DNA of 64,000 nucleotides from RH-AL1 sp965277735. GTDB taxonomy: Bacteria; Pseudomonadota; Alphaproteobacteria; Rhizobiales; Beijerinckiaceae. This document shows, in pieces, positions 1 to 11,777 of the stretch. Each line of letters starts with the position of its first letter. Positions within the stretch are counted from its first letter, which is position 1. A program made the translations under genes and the position numbers. The stretch lies in assembly GCA_965277735.1 (NCBI GenBank), contig CBDIDO010000003.1:1736001-1800000 (forward strand), written 5' to 3'. The notes under the pieces are model-generated. The model worked only from the letters and a program-made list of their open reading frames with translations, was not told the origin of the DNA and searched no databases.

Positions 1-181
1 TGTGCTGGCCTTGGCCGGACGTCAGCGAGTTGGACGATCCGGTCGAGACCTTGTTGTCGGAGAACTCGATCGAGGTCCCACCGATCTTGATCTCAGCCGA
101 TTCGGGGCGCGTCACGTAGCCGACGACGCCACCGACGAGCAGGCCGAGAAGGAGGAGGGCGACCTTCGAGTTCAACGTCAT
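1..181 (-). CDS. Small membrane-anchored protein following atpD (3' end outside window)
   Basis: The start codon is the ATG at 181, only 5 nt after the atpD stop, so the gene is almost certainly in the ATP synthase transcript. The 60 visible residues begin MTLNSKVALLLLGLLVGGVV, one hydrophobic segment at about residues 7-22 that could be a signal anchor, followed by a polar, Ser/Thr/Asn-rich stretch. This is not ATP synthase epsilon (AtpC), which is soluble and normally follows atpD. I do not recognise the family. A small membrane or periplasmic protein inserted in the atp operon is unusual. The frame is open to the window edge. Confidence 0.6.
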   Translation of the reverse strand, partial: MTLNSKVALLLLGLLVGGVVGYVTRPESAEIKIGGTSIEFSDNKVSTGSSNSLTSGQGQH

Positions 182-186
182 GCCGA

Positions 187-1641
<1,455 letters not shown>

Positions 1642-1664
1642 GTTTCACTCTCTTCGCGTGTCGG

Positions 1665-2537
1665 TCAGAGCGCCTCGGCGCCCGAGATGATCTCGATCAG
1701 TTCCTTGGTGATCAACGCCTGTCGCGTCCGGTTGTAGATCAAGCTCTGCTTCTTGATCATCTCGCCGGCGTTGCGGGTGGCGCTGTCCATCGCGCTCATC
1801 CGCGCGCCCTGCTCGGACGCGGCGTTCTCCAGCATCGCGCGGAACACCTGGATCGCGATGTTGCGGGGCAGCAGCGCGGAAAGGATCTCCTCCTCGTCCG
1901 GCTCGTACTCGTAATTGACGCGCTCTTCCTTGTCGTCCTGCTCGGGGATCTCGAGCGGGACCAGCTGCAGCGCGGTCGGGACCTGCACCACGACGGATTC
2001 GAAGCGCGAGAAGAACAGCGTGCAGACGTCGAACTCGCCCTTCTCGAAGAGATCGACGATCTTCGACCCGACGGGCTGGGCGATGCCGAACGACAGCACC
2101 TTCTCCTTCACCTCGACCAGCTCGATGATCTTGTCGGCGAACTGGCGCCTGAGGACGTCGTAGCCCTTCTTGCCGATGCAGAGGATTTTCACCTCCTTGC
2201 CGTCGCGCAGCAGCGCGTTGGCGCGATCGCGCGCGAGACGCGCGATCGAGGAATTGAAGCCGCCGCAAAGCCCGCGCTCGCCGGTGGCGACGACGAGCAG
2301 ATGCGTCTTGTCGTTGCCGTTGCCGCGCAGCAGCTCCGGTGCGTTCGGATCGTCGCGCATGCCGGCGGCGAGGCGTGCCAGCATCGCTTCCATGCGCTCG
2401 GCGTAAGGCCGCGCGGCCTCGGCCGCCGACTGCGCCTTACGCAGCTTGGCGGCGGCAACCATCTGCATCGCCTTGGTGATCTTCTGCGTCGCCTTGACGG
2501 AGGTGATACGGCCGCGGAGGTCTTTCAGCGAGGGCAT
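1665..2537 (-). CDS. atpG: F1 ATP synthase subunit gamma
   Basis: Central rotor shaft of F1, coupling proton flow through F0 to catalysis in the beta subunits. The 290 residues match the family length. The N-terminal helix MPSLKDLRGRITSVKATQKI and the C-terminal helix ending in LIEIISGAEAL are the conserved coiled-coil ends that insert into the alpha3beta3 ring. A GERGLCGGFNSS segment near residue 87 is also typical. It lies between atpA (44 nt upstream) and atpD (23 nt downstream) in one minus-strand operon. Nothing looks truncated. Confidence 0.97.
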   Translation of the reverse strand: MPSLKDLRGRITSVKATQKITKAMQMVAAAKLRKAQSAAEAARPYAERMEAMLARLAAGMRDDPNAPELLRGNGNDKTHLLVVATGERGLCGGFNSSIARLARDRANALLRDGKEVKILCIGKKGYDVLRRQFADKIIELVEVKEKVLSFGIAQPVGSKIVDLFEKGEFDVCTLFFSRFESVVVQVPTALQLVPLEIPEQDDKEERVNYEYEPDEEEILSALLPRNIAIQVFRAMLENAASEQGARMSAMDSATRNAGEMIKKQSLIYNRTRQALITKELIEIISGAEAL

Positions 2538-2581
2538 GGTCTATCCGGTGCGGGGGCGGTCGATCGTTCGAGGCCGAACGA

Positions 2582-4191
<1,610 letters not shown>

Positions 4192-4192
<1 letters not shown>

Positions 4193-4755
4193 CAGCCGAC
4201 CTCTTTCATACGGATACGGAGTGAGTTGAGCTTTGTCTTGAGCGACGAATCGACCATGCGCGAGCCGAGCTTCACGATCATGCCGCCGATGATCGACGGG
4301 TCGACCTTGACGGCGACCTCGACGGAGTCCGAGCCAGCCACCTTGGCCAGCGCGTCCTTGATGGCGAGCAGATGCGCGTCCTTCAACGGCTCGGCGACCG
4401 TGACCTCGGCGCGCGAGACGCCGCGCTCGGCATCATAGAGCTTGGTGTAGTCGCGGATCATGTCGGGCAGCGCGAACAGGCGGCGCTTCTGGGCGACGAG
4501 CTTGAAGAAATTGGCGGCGGTGCCGGCGATGCCGGCCTTGTTGAGCAGCGCGTCGATCGCCTTGATCTGATCTTCCGACGAGAAGGCAGGGCTCTTCAGG
4601 AAGCGCTGCAAGTCGGTGCTCTCGGAGATCATCGCCTGGAAGCCGGCGAGGTCCTTGGCGACCTGCTCCGTCGTCTTCGATTCCTTGGCGAGGTCGAACA
4701 GCGCCTGCGCATAGCGCCCGGCCATCCCGGTGACGTACGTTTCCTCTTTGGCCAA
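4192..4755 (-). CDS. atpH: F1 ATP synthase subunit delta
   Basis: Stator subunit joining the F1 alpha3beta3 head to the F0 peripheral stalk. The 187 residues begin MAKEETYVTGMAGRYAQALF, with the conserved GRYAQALFDLA helix at the start. The C-terminal part (GGMIVKLGSRMVDSSLKTKL) carries the conserved GG..VK.G....D.S...L.. signature. It is the first gene of the minus-strand atp operon and its stop overlaps the atpA start by one base. The 207-base gap to the hrpB stop (4756-4962) must hold the operon promoter and leader. I see no clear regulatory motif there. Confidence 0.96.
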
Positions 4756-4962
4756 CCCTTGAGCCTCTTTGTCCGTCCGGCGGAGACCACGCGGGCGCGC
4801 TGCGGATCAAGAGCGATCGACGCAGCCGGCACGGCCATCCGTCACGGGATTTTTCGCCCCGCGGGCATCACCTCCCCAGGGCGCGGGTCCGGTACCATAG
4901 GGGTTTTGGGGGCGCAACCCGAAAGCGGGCGGTGTGCGCAAGACGGAGGCGGCCCGGTCCCG

Positions 4963-7431
4963 TCAGCTCCCGCGCGGCTTCGCCCTTAGCGTCGGCACCG
5001 CGGCGGCGGGGTCCTCCGGCCACAGGTGCTTTGGATACCGCCCGCGCATCTCGGTGCGGACGTCGCGCCACGAGCCGGCCCAGAAGCCGGGCAGGTCGCG
5101 GGTGACCTGGATCGGCCGCCCGGCCGGAGAGAGCAGCTCGAGCACGAGCGGCACCCCAGCGACGGTAGGGTGCGCGGCGAGACCGTAGAGCTCCTGTACC
5201 CGGACCGACAGCGTCGGCCCCTGTTCGGCGGCGTAGTCGAGGCGGTGGCTGGCGCCGGCGGGCGTGGTGAAGGCGGAAGGCGCCATCTCGTCGAGGCGGC
5301 GCGCCTTGTCCCAGGGCAGCAGCGCGGCGAGCGTAGCGTCGAGGCGACCCGCGTCGATGTCGGCGAGGCTCGTCGCGCCGTCGAGGAACGGGGTGAGCCA
5401 AGCCGCGCCGTCGGCGGCGAGCGCGGCGTCGGACAAGTCCGGCCATTCCTCGGGGGCATTGCGGCGCGCCAGGGCGACGCGGTCGCGCAGCTGGTGCTGC
5501 GCTGGCGTCCACGGCAGCCGGTCGATCCCGAGCGCGGCGAAGCCGGCCGCGAGCGCGATGGCGGCGGCGTGGCTTGCGGGCACGGGCAGGGTCGATTCGG
5601 CGAGCACCAGCGCCCCAAGACGCCGACTGCGGCGCGCCCGCAGCGCCGCGCGGCCAGCATCGAACTCGAGCGTGTCCGTTTCGACGATGTCGTTTCCCGC
5701 GACGGCCGCGATCTCGGCCTCGTCGAGCGGCGCGGCGAGCAGGATGCGCGCGGCGCCGGCGCGGCCGGTCACCTCGGCGATCGCGAGGAAGGGCGCGCCG
5801 GCCAGCGCATCGTGCGTCGCGACGGCCGCGGCGCGACCGTTGGCCATCAAAAACTCGCCCGGCTTTCCTCTCGCGCGGGCGATGCGATCGGGGAAGGCGA
5901 GGGCGAGGAGCCGGCCTGCCTCAGCGACGTCGCCGCCTTTGTCGCCGCGCGCACCGGCTTGGCGGGCGAACGTCTGCGCCAGCGTCCGCGCGTCGTCGGC
6001 GCGCGCGCCGCGGTCGCGGCGGAAGCGGGTCAGCCGCTCGCGCAGGTCGGCGGCATCGCCGCCCAGCCCGCGCTCGACGACGATCGTGGCGATCTCGGCG
6101 GCGAGCCCAGCCTCGCCGGCTGCGGCGGCGAGCACGACCATGCGCGCGAGCCGCGGGGGCAGGGCGAGCGCGCGGATTTTTCGGCCGTCCTCGGTGAGGC
6201 CGCCGTCGGCATCGAGCGCGCCGATCGCCGCCAGCATCGTCCGCGCCTCGGCGAGCGCCGGCGCCGGCGGCGGGTCGAGCCAGGCGAGGTCGCGCTCGGG
6301 CCGGCGTGCGCCCCAGGCCGCGCAATCGAGCAGCAGGCCGGAGAGATCGGCGGAGAGGATCGCGGGCCGCGCGAAGGGCTCCAGCGCGCCGGTGCCCGCC
6401 GCCTCCCACAGCCGGTAGCAGATGCCGGGCTCCGTGCGCCCGGCGCGGCCACGCCGCTGGTCGGCCGCCGCGCGCGAGGCGCGCCGCGTCTCGAGCCGCG
6501 TGAGGCCTAGCGCCGGCTCGTAGACCGGCACCCGCGCCAGGCCCGAATCGACGACGACGCGCACGCCCTCGATCGTCAGCGAGGTCTCGGCGATCGACGT
6601 CGCCAGCACGATCTTCCGCTGGCCCGGCGGAGCCGGCAGGATCGCCGCATCCTGCGCGCGCCGGTCCATCGCGGAATAGAGCGGCGCCACTGTCACGCCG
6701 ACGGGCACCTGCGCGAGGCGCTCGGCGGTGCGGGCGATCTCGCCCTGGCCGGGCAGGAAGGCGAGGATCGATCCGGTCTCCTCCGCCAGCGCCTTGAAGA
6801 TCGCCCGCGCGATCTGGTCCTCGATCCGCTCGTGCGCGTCGCGGCCGAGATAGCGCGTCTCGACGGGGTGCGCGCGGCCTTCGGACTCGATGACGGGCGC
6901 TCCATCAAGAAGCCGCGCCACACGCGCGCCGTCGAGCGTCGCCGACATGACGAGCAACCGCAGGTCCGGCCGCAGCGCCGCCGCGTCGAGCGCCAGCGCC
7001 AGCCCGAGATCGGCGTCGAGCGAGCGCTCGTGGAACTCGTCGAACAGGATCGCGGCGATCCCATCGAGGCCGGGATCGTCGAGGATCATGCGTACCAGCA
7101 CGCCCTCGGTCACCACCTCGATGCGGCTCGCCGTCGACGCCCGCGTCTCGAAGCGCGCGCGGATCGCGATGCTGCAGCCGACCTCCTCGCCGCGCGTGCT
7201 GGCGAGCCGCGTCGCAGCCGCACGTGCTGCCAGCCGGCGCGGCTCGACCAGGATGATCCGGCGGTCCTTCGCCCAGGCCTCGTCGAGCAAGGCGAGCGGC
7301 AACCGTGTCGTCTTGCCCGCGCCCGGCGGCGCCACGACCACGGCGCGCGCGCCATCCGCGCGCATCGCCTCGGCAACGCGCGGCAGCACGGCCTCGATGG
7401 GAAGCTCGGGAAATGCTCGCCGGCCGGACAT
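4963..7431 (-). CDS. hrpB: ATP-dependent helicase HrpB (DEAH-type)
   Basis: DExH RNA/DNA helicase of the HrpB family, of poorly defined physiological role in bacteria. The 822 residues fit the family. The Walker A motif APPGAGKTT is at residues 34-42, the DEFHERS box lies near residue 150, and motif III MSATLDG follows. The motif VI-like QRRGRAGRTEPG segment is near residue 340. The C-terminal third carries the HrpB-specific LPWTPAQHQLRDRV and EQGPTLSVRVQELYG elements. The ATG at 7431 is favoured because the conserved domain starts within 10 residues. The gene is divergent from the tRNA-Ala gene 106 bases away. Confidence 0.95.
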   Translation of the reverse strand: MSGRRAFPELPIEAVLPRVAEAMRADGARAVVVAPPGAGKTTRLPLALLDEAWAKDRRIILVEPRRLAARAAATRLASTRGEEVGCSIAIRARFETRASTASRIEVVTEGVLVRMILDDPGLDGIAAILFDEFHERSLDADLGLALALDAAALRPDLRLLVMSATLDGARVARLLDGAPVIESEGRAHPVETRYLGRDAHERIEDQIARAIFKALAEETGSILAFLPGQGEIARTAERLAQVPVGVTVAPLYSAMDRRAQDAAILPAPPGQRKIVLATSIAETSLTIEGVRVVVDSGLARVPVYEPALGLTRLETRRASRAAADQRRGRAGRTEPGICYRLWEAAGTGALEPFARPAILSADLSGLLLDCAAWGARRPERDLAWLDPPPAPALAEARTMLAAIGALDADGGLTEDGRKIRALALPPRLARMVVLAAAAGEAGLAAEIATIVVERGLGGDAADLRERLTRFRRDRGARADDARTLAQTFARQAGARGDKGGDVAEAGRLLALAFPDRIARARGKPGEFLMANGRAAAVATHDALAGAPFLAIAEVTGRAGAARILLAAPLDEAEIAAVAGNDIVETDTLEFDAGRAALRARRSRRLGALVLAESTLPVPASHAAAIALAAGFAALGIDRLPWTPAQHQLRDRVALARRNAPEEWPDLSDAALAADGAAWLTPFLDGATSLADIDAGRLDATLAALLPWDKARRLDEMAPSAFTTPAGASHRLDYAAEQGPTLSVRVQELYGLAAHPTVAGVPLVLELLSPAGRPIQVTRDLPGFWAGSWRDVRTEMRGRYPKHLWPEDPAAAVPTLRAKPRGS

Positions 7432-7537
7432 CGCCGAGCCATGCCGCGCCGGCCGTTGCCGGTCAAATCCTGGCGGGAGGACGCTCGCGAGCCGTGTTGA
7501 CGGCGCCGATGCGGCCCCTTACACACCGCGGCGGAGC

Positions 7538-7613
7538 GGGGCTGTAGCTCAGATGGGAGAGCGCTGCAATCGCACTGCAGAGGTCAGGGGTTCGATTCCC
7601 CTCAGCTCCACCA
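7538..7613 (+). tRNA. tRNA-Ala (anticodon CGC)
   Basis: A 76-nt cloverleaf folds by eye. The 7-bp acceptor stem is GGGGCTG/CAGCTCC with one G-T pair. The D arm is GCTC/GAGC. The anticodon stem CTGCA/TGCAG encloses loop ATCGCAC, giving anticodon CGC and reading the GCG alanine codon. The T arm is AGGGG-TTCGATT-CCCCT. CCA is encoded at 7611-7613. The gene borders the accessory block on its right, so it is a candidate integration site. Confidence 0.95.
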
Positions 7614-7705
7614 ATAAAACAATAACTTAGCCTCCTACGCCCCACTGGCCTGTTCACGCGGGTAAGCGCCGGGTAAGCAGCCGGGGCGTTTTCGAGCTTA
7701 TCGGC

Positions 7706-8653
7706 ATGCAGACGTGGACGCCCGAGCGCCGACGCGCGAATCTTGCGTCCATGGGCATCTCGTTCCGCTTCTACGCTTTCCCCGATGACGGCTCGCTGCG
7801 CCGCATCCCGAAGCGCATCGCCAACGACCTCGGCGTCAGCGACGAGGCTGTTCCTGAGTTTGCAGGCACCCGGCAGCGCATTGCCCAGGTCATCCTTGAG
7901 ATCGACGACGGGCGGTCGGCCCGCATCATGGATGCCCGCGGCTTCTTCTGGACGTTCGACGCAGAGGGAAGCCTCGAAGATGACATGCGCGCCAACTTCC
8001 ATGCGCGCATGGACGTCGAGGAAGCCGCTCGCCGCGGCCGAGCCGGTCGTGTCGTCAGCCTAGTCCCCGAGATCAAACGCAAGGAGCAGGAGGCGAAAGA
8101 GAACTGGACGCTGACGGCGGAGGACCTCGACCGGATCGCCGCCGACCTCTGGCCTGGCGTACATGGACCGGCCGAGGAGGTGACCAGCATCAAAGGCGCC
8201 AAACCGAAGCGGCCGCCCCTGACCTATGAGGCCAAGCACGCTCTGCAGCGTCTCGTCGACAGCGTCTTCCAGATCAACGGTATCCTCGATGGCCTGTCCG
8301 AGCGCGCGCTGAAAGGCCTTGCTTTCGAAGCGACCCGTTCGAGCACCTTTCAAGACGAAGCGTTATGGCAGGGGATCAGCGAGGAAGCGAAGCGTCGTGA
8401 GCAGATCCGCGCCGCTCACCGTACCGGCCGCGGTGAGTGGTACGCCGTGCTTGAGATTGCAAGGGCGAACCGGACCTACCCCCACCTTTGGGAGCACATC
8501 ACCGCTGAGCACGAGAAGTGCTCGAGCCGGAAGGATGCGGTCGAGGCCAGCCAGCGGCTCATGGCCGAGAAAGCGTCTTGGATGGACGTCGACATTGAGC
8601 TGTCGGTCAACGTGCGGTCGGCGCTTGAGTGGCGACCGGACGAGTGGGATTAG
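7706..8653 (+). CDS. Hypothetical protein, 315 aa, next to tRNA-Ala
   Basis: I do not recognise this protein. It starts MQTWTPERRRANLASMGISF and has no signal peptide or membrane segment. It is charged and largely helical, with Glu/Lys/Arg-rich stretches around residues 125-140 and 230-250. The reading frame is long and its third positions look GC-biased, which supports real coding. It begins 92 bases after the tRNA-Ala CCA end, where integrated elements often leave cargo, and no integrase gene is visible. A toxin, phage or regulatory protein are all possible. The bases downstream, 8654-8887, hold no gene and are noticeably richer in A and T. Confidence 0.6.
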   Translation: MQTWTPERRRANLASMGISFRFYAFPDDGSLRRIPKRIANDLGVSDEAVPEFAGTRQRIAQVILEIDDGRSARIMDARGFFWTFDAEGSLEDDMRANFHARMDVEEAARRGRAGRVVSLVPEIKRKEQEAKENWTLTAEDLDRIAADLWPGVHGPAEEVTSIKGAKPKRPPLTYEAKHALQRLVDSVFQINGILDGLSERALKGLAFEATRSSTFQDEALWQGISEEAKRREQIRAAHRTGRGEWYAVLEIARANRTYPHLWEHITAEHEKCSSRKDAVEASQRLMAEKASWMDVDIELSVNVRSALEWRPDEWD

Positions 8654-8887
8654 CAACGCCATCCATGGTGAAGCCGCCCGCCGGCCTCTTCTCATTGAAA
8701 ACATCACCGGGGGGGCTTCAAGGCTTCTGCTACTTTAGTCCAATCCGCGTTTACGGTGGCAACATTATCACAGTACTTAAATATCGTTGCTCGATCGCGT
8801 GTAGGAGAGCGGTACTGTAGGACTCCGCAAAACGGTTCGATTATCTAATCCGAACAGAACCTAGACTATCTGCCGCCGCCGCGTGAC

Positions 8888-9745
8888 ATGTGCATGAAAC
8901 TTCATCTCATCTCCGGTCTGCCTCGGTCCGGGTCGACTTTGCTCGCTGCGATCCTACGGCAGAACCCCAGGCTACAGGCCAATATATCGAGCCCCGTCGC
9001 CTCAATGATGGGCGCGATGCTGACAGAGATGAGCGCTGGCAGCGAGACGTCAGTGTTCTTCGACGAAGGCCAGCGGATGGCCGTGCTGCGCGGCTGCTTC
9101 GAGAATTACTATCATGCAATGACAGATCGGACCGTGTTCGACACCAACCGCGGCTGGTCGACACGCGTCGAACTTCTTGCCAAGCTGTACCCCGATTGTC
9201 GTTTGATCTGTTGCGTGCGGCATGTGCCCTGGATCATCGACAGCATCGAGCGGCTGGTCCGCTCCAGTACCTTCGAACTCTCCGGGATTTTCGCCTACGA
9301 GCGCGGCGGCACCGTTTATTCGCGCGCCGATGGGCTCATGGCGAACAACGGGATGATCGGCTTCGCCCTCGCCGGACTGAAACAGGTTTTGGCGAGCGCC
9401 GAGACGCGCCGCGTGCTGCTTCTGCCCTACGATACTCTGGTGAACCGTCCCGCCGCTGCAATGGCGGCGGTCTACGACTTCGCCGGCTTGTCGCCCTTTC
9501 AGCATGATTTCGAACGCATCGCGTTCGACGCCAAGGAGTTCGATGCCCGTCTCGGCACGCCTGGTTTGCATGATGTGAGGCCGCAGGTGGCGCCGCGCGA
9601 GCGAAAAACGATCCTGCCGCCCGATCTTTGGGACCGCTACGAGGGCGCCAGCCTGTGGCGCCATCCGACGTTCACTAAGCTTGCCATGCAAGTGGCTTGC
9701 GAGGCGCCCGCGGCGGAGGCGGAGACGGCAATCGACCGACGATAA
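8888..9745 (+). CDS. Sulfotransferase family protein
   Basis: A PAPS-dependent sulfotransferase-like protein of 285 residues. The N-terminal SGLPRSGSTLLAAIL is the 5'-phosphosulfate-binding P-loop. The later segment LICCVRHVPWIIDSIERL resembles the 3'-phosphate binding region (R...S). No signal peptide is present, so it is likely cytosolic. The acceptor substrate cannot be read from the sequence; exported polysaccharide, lipid or protein are all possible. It ends 44 bases before the glycine-rich Hint-domain gene and is in the same orientation, so the two may be co-transcribed. An ATG at 8888 and another at 8894 are equally possible starts, and neither has a clear ribosome binding site. Confidence 0.75.
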   Translation: MCMKLHLISGLPRSGSTLLAAILRQNPRLQANISSPVASMMGAMLTEMSAGSETSVFFDEGQRMAVLRGCFENYYHAMTDRTVFDTNRGWSTRVELLAKLYPDCRLICCVRHVPWIIDSIERLVRSSTFELSGIFAYERGGTVYSRADGLMANNGMIGFALAGLKQVLASAETRRVLLLPYDTLVNRPAAAMAAVYDFAGLSPFQHDFERIAFDAKEFDARLGTPGLHDVRPQVAPRERKTILPPDLWDRYEGASLWRHPTFTKLAMQVACEAPAAEAETAIDRR

Positions 9746-11709
9746 AGGGTTGTGATCGGCCCGACTTTCAGTTCGAGGGACGAAGACACATGGCTACTTA
9801 CGGCAACGGCGGCACGGGCGGTAACGGGAACTCAAAGAATGGTGCGCAGGGCGCCGGAGGCACCGGAGGATCATCTTCGAACCTCAACGGCCAAAATGGA
9901 GGTGGTCCCGCTGGTTATTACTATGCAACCAGCGGCGGTGGTGGTGGCGGCGGCGCGATCGGAGGCGCTGGCGGTAACGGTGCAGCAGGCTACTATGGCC
10001 GCGGCGGCTCCGGAGGTCTCCAAGGTAGCAACCCGTCCATAAACGGACAGAATGGACGCGGCGGATATTCAAGCGGCGGCGGCGGCGGTGGTGGTGCGGG
10101 TGGCACGAATGGAGGGTCTGGGACCTTCTTGAACAATTCCGGGAGCATAAGCGGATCGGCGGGCGGTTCAGGCGGCATCGGAGGCGCCGCGACGGGTTCT
10201 AATGGTTATACTACGAACGGCGGCGGCGGCGGTGGTGGTGCGGGTGGTGATGGTTACTTTGTAAACGTCGCTGAAAGCACCAACACGAATGGAGGCCTGG
10301 CCTCCACTGCATCAATCACAGGCGGTGCCGGCGGCGTAGGCGGAGGATCCTACAGCGCCAACGCAAGTGGCCAAGGCGGCGCGGGAGGCAGCGGGGGCGA
10401 CGGCGTCGCAGTTGCTTCTGGAGCGACGGGATCGTCCGTCACGAATTATAGCGGCAGCACAATTACCGGTGGCGTAGGAGGCGTCGGCGGTACGCCAGCC
10501 TATCGCGGCGTAGGCGGCAACGGCGGCAACGGCGGCGACGGCTTGGAATTTGTCAGTTCCGGGTCCCTGACGAACTCTGGCGTCGTTGCAGGTGGTGCAG
10601 GCGCCGCAGGCGGTAATCCCGGTGGTGGCGCTGGTGACGGCCCGGGCATCGGTGGCGCTGGTGGTGCCGGCGTCTACATGGCCCAGGGCGGGACCATCGT
10701 GAACAATGCCGGCGGCACTGTAACCGGCGGAACCGGCGGTGCGTCCGGCAATCCCGGCTATGGCCCCAACTACGCGGCCGCGGGCACCGGTGGTACCGGT
10801 GTCTTTGCGGGCAGTGGCTCGACATTCACGAACGCCGGCAGCATCACAGGTGGGGCCGGTGGTAGCGGAGGCGGCACATATGGGTCTGGAGGCGCCGGCG
10901 TGGTCGGCTCCAACCTAACGTTGGTCAACACTGGCTCGATCAGCGGCGGCATGTCCGGGGCTACAGATCCGGTACAGGCGGATGCCGTTACGTTCACGGG
11001 CGGCAACAACACGCTCGCGCTGGGCGCCGGGGCCACCTTTGGCGGCGCCATCGACCTCCAGAACTCTTCGGTGGTAACCTTCAACCAAAGCGCGGGAACC
11101 GCCTTGGCAGCCGACGCGACGCTTGACGCCCCAATTATCGGGCCCGGCAGCGTGGTCAAGGATGGCGCGGGCGCGCTGACCCTGACGGGTGACAGCTCCT
11201 ATGACGGCGGCACGACGATCGATGGCGGAACGCTGGTCGACGCGCCGGCGAACGTCGGAACCTCGAGCATCGGAACCGGCGCCATAACTTTTGCCGGCAC
11301 GTCCAAATCACCTGCGACGCTGTCGTTGAGCGCGAGCGCTCAGCCGACGGTTACGTCTTTCCCCGCGGGGCCCTCACCTGCGCTCCTGGTTTCGAGCGCG
11401 GACTTCCAGCCGGTGGGCGGGACCTTTGCCAACACGTTGATCAATTTCGGCGACAACGACGAGTTGGACCTGCAGGGGCTGACCTATACAGGCACCGACT
11501 CGTCCACAGCGCTTGCCGTCGACGGCGACACGCTAACGGTAAGCGAGAATGGGGTCTCGGAAAGCTTCACGCTCAGCGGGACGATGGCCAGCACCTACTA
11601 TGCCGAAAGTGACAACAACGGCGGCACGATGATCGTCGATGCCGTTACGTGCTTTGCGAGCGGCACGCATATCCGCACCACACGTGGCGACATTGCCGTT
11701 GAGCATCTA

Positions 11710-11739
11710 GTGTGCTGTCCCGCAAGTCCCTTTACATAG
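11710..11739 (+). repeat. IS630-type left terminal inverted repeat
   Basis: Thirty bases beginning GTGTGCTGTCCCG and ending TTTACATAG. They pair with 12840-12869 at 25 of 30 positions. The repeat also supplies the stop codon (TAG at 11737-11739) that ends the truncated Hint-domain frame. Confidence 0.9.
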
Positions 11740-11777
11740 TTGGATGATGAAGCGATGATTCGCCAGGAGGGCGGATC

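Noticed and set aside
1..181. The start of the window as atpC (epsilon)
   Set aside because: The translated sequence starts with a membrane segment and has none of the epsilon beta-sandwich features.
9790..11640. The glycine-rich repeat as a CRISPR-like or simple DNA repeat array
   Set aside because: The repetition is at protein level, with varied spacing and sequence. No regular direct repeats with unique spacers exist in this window.
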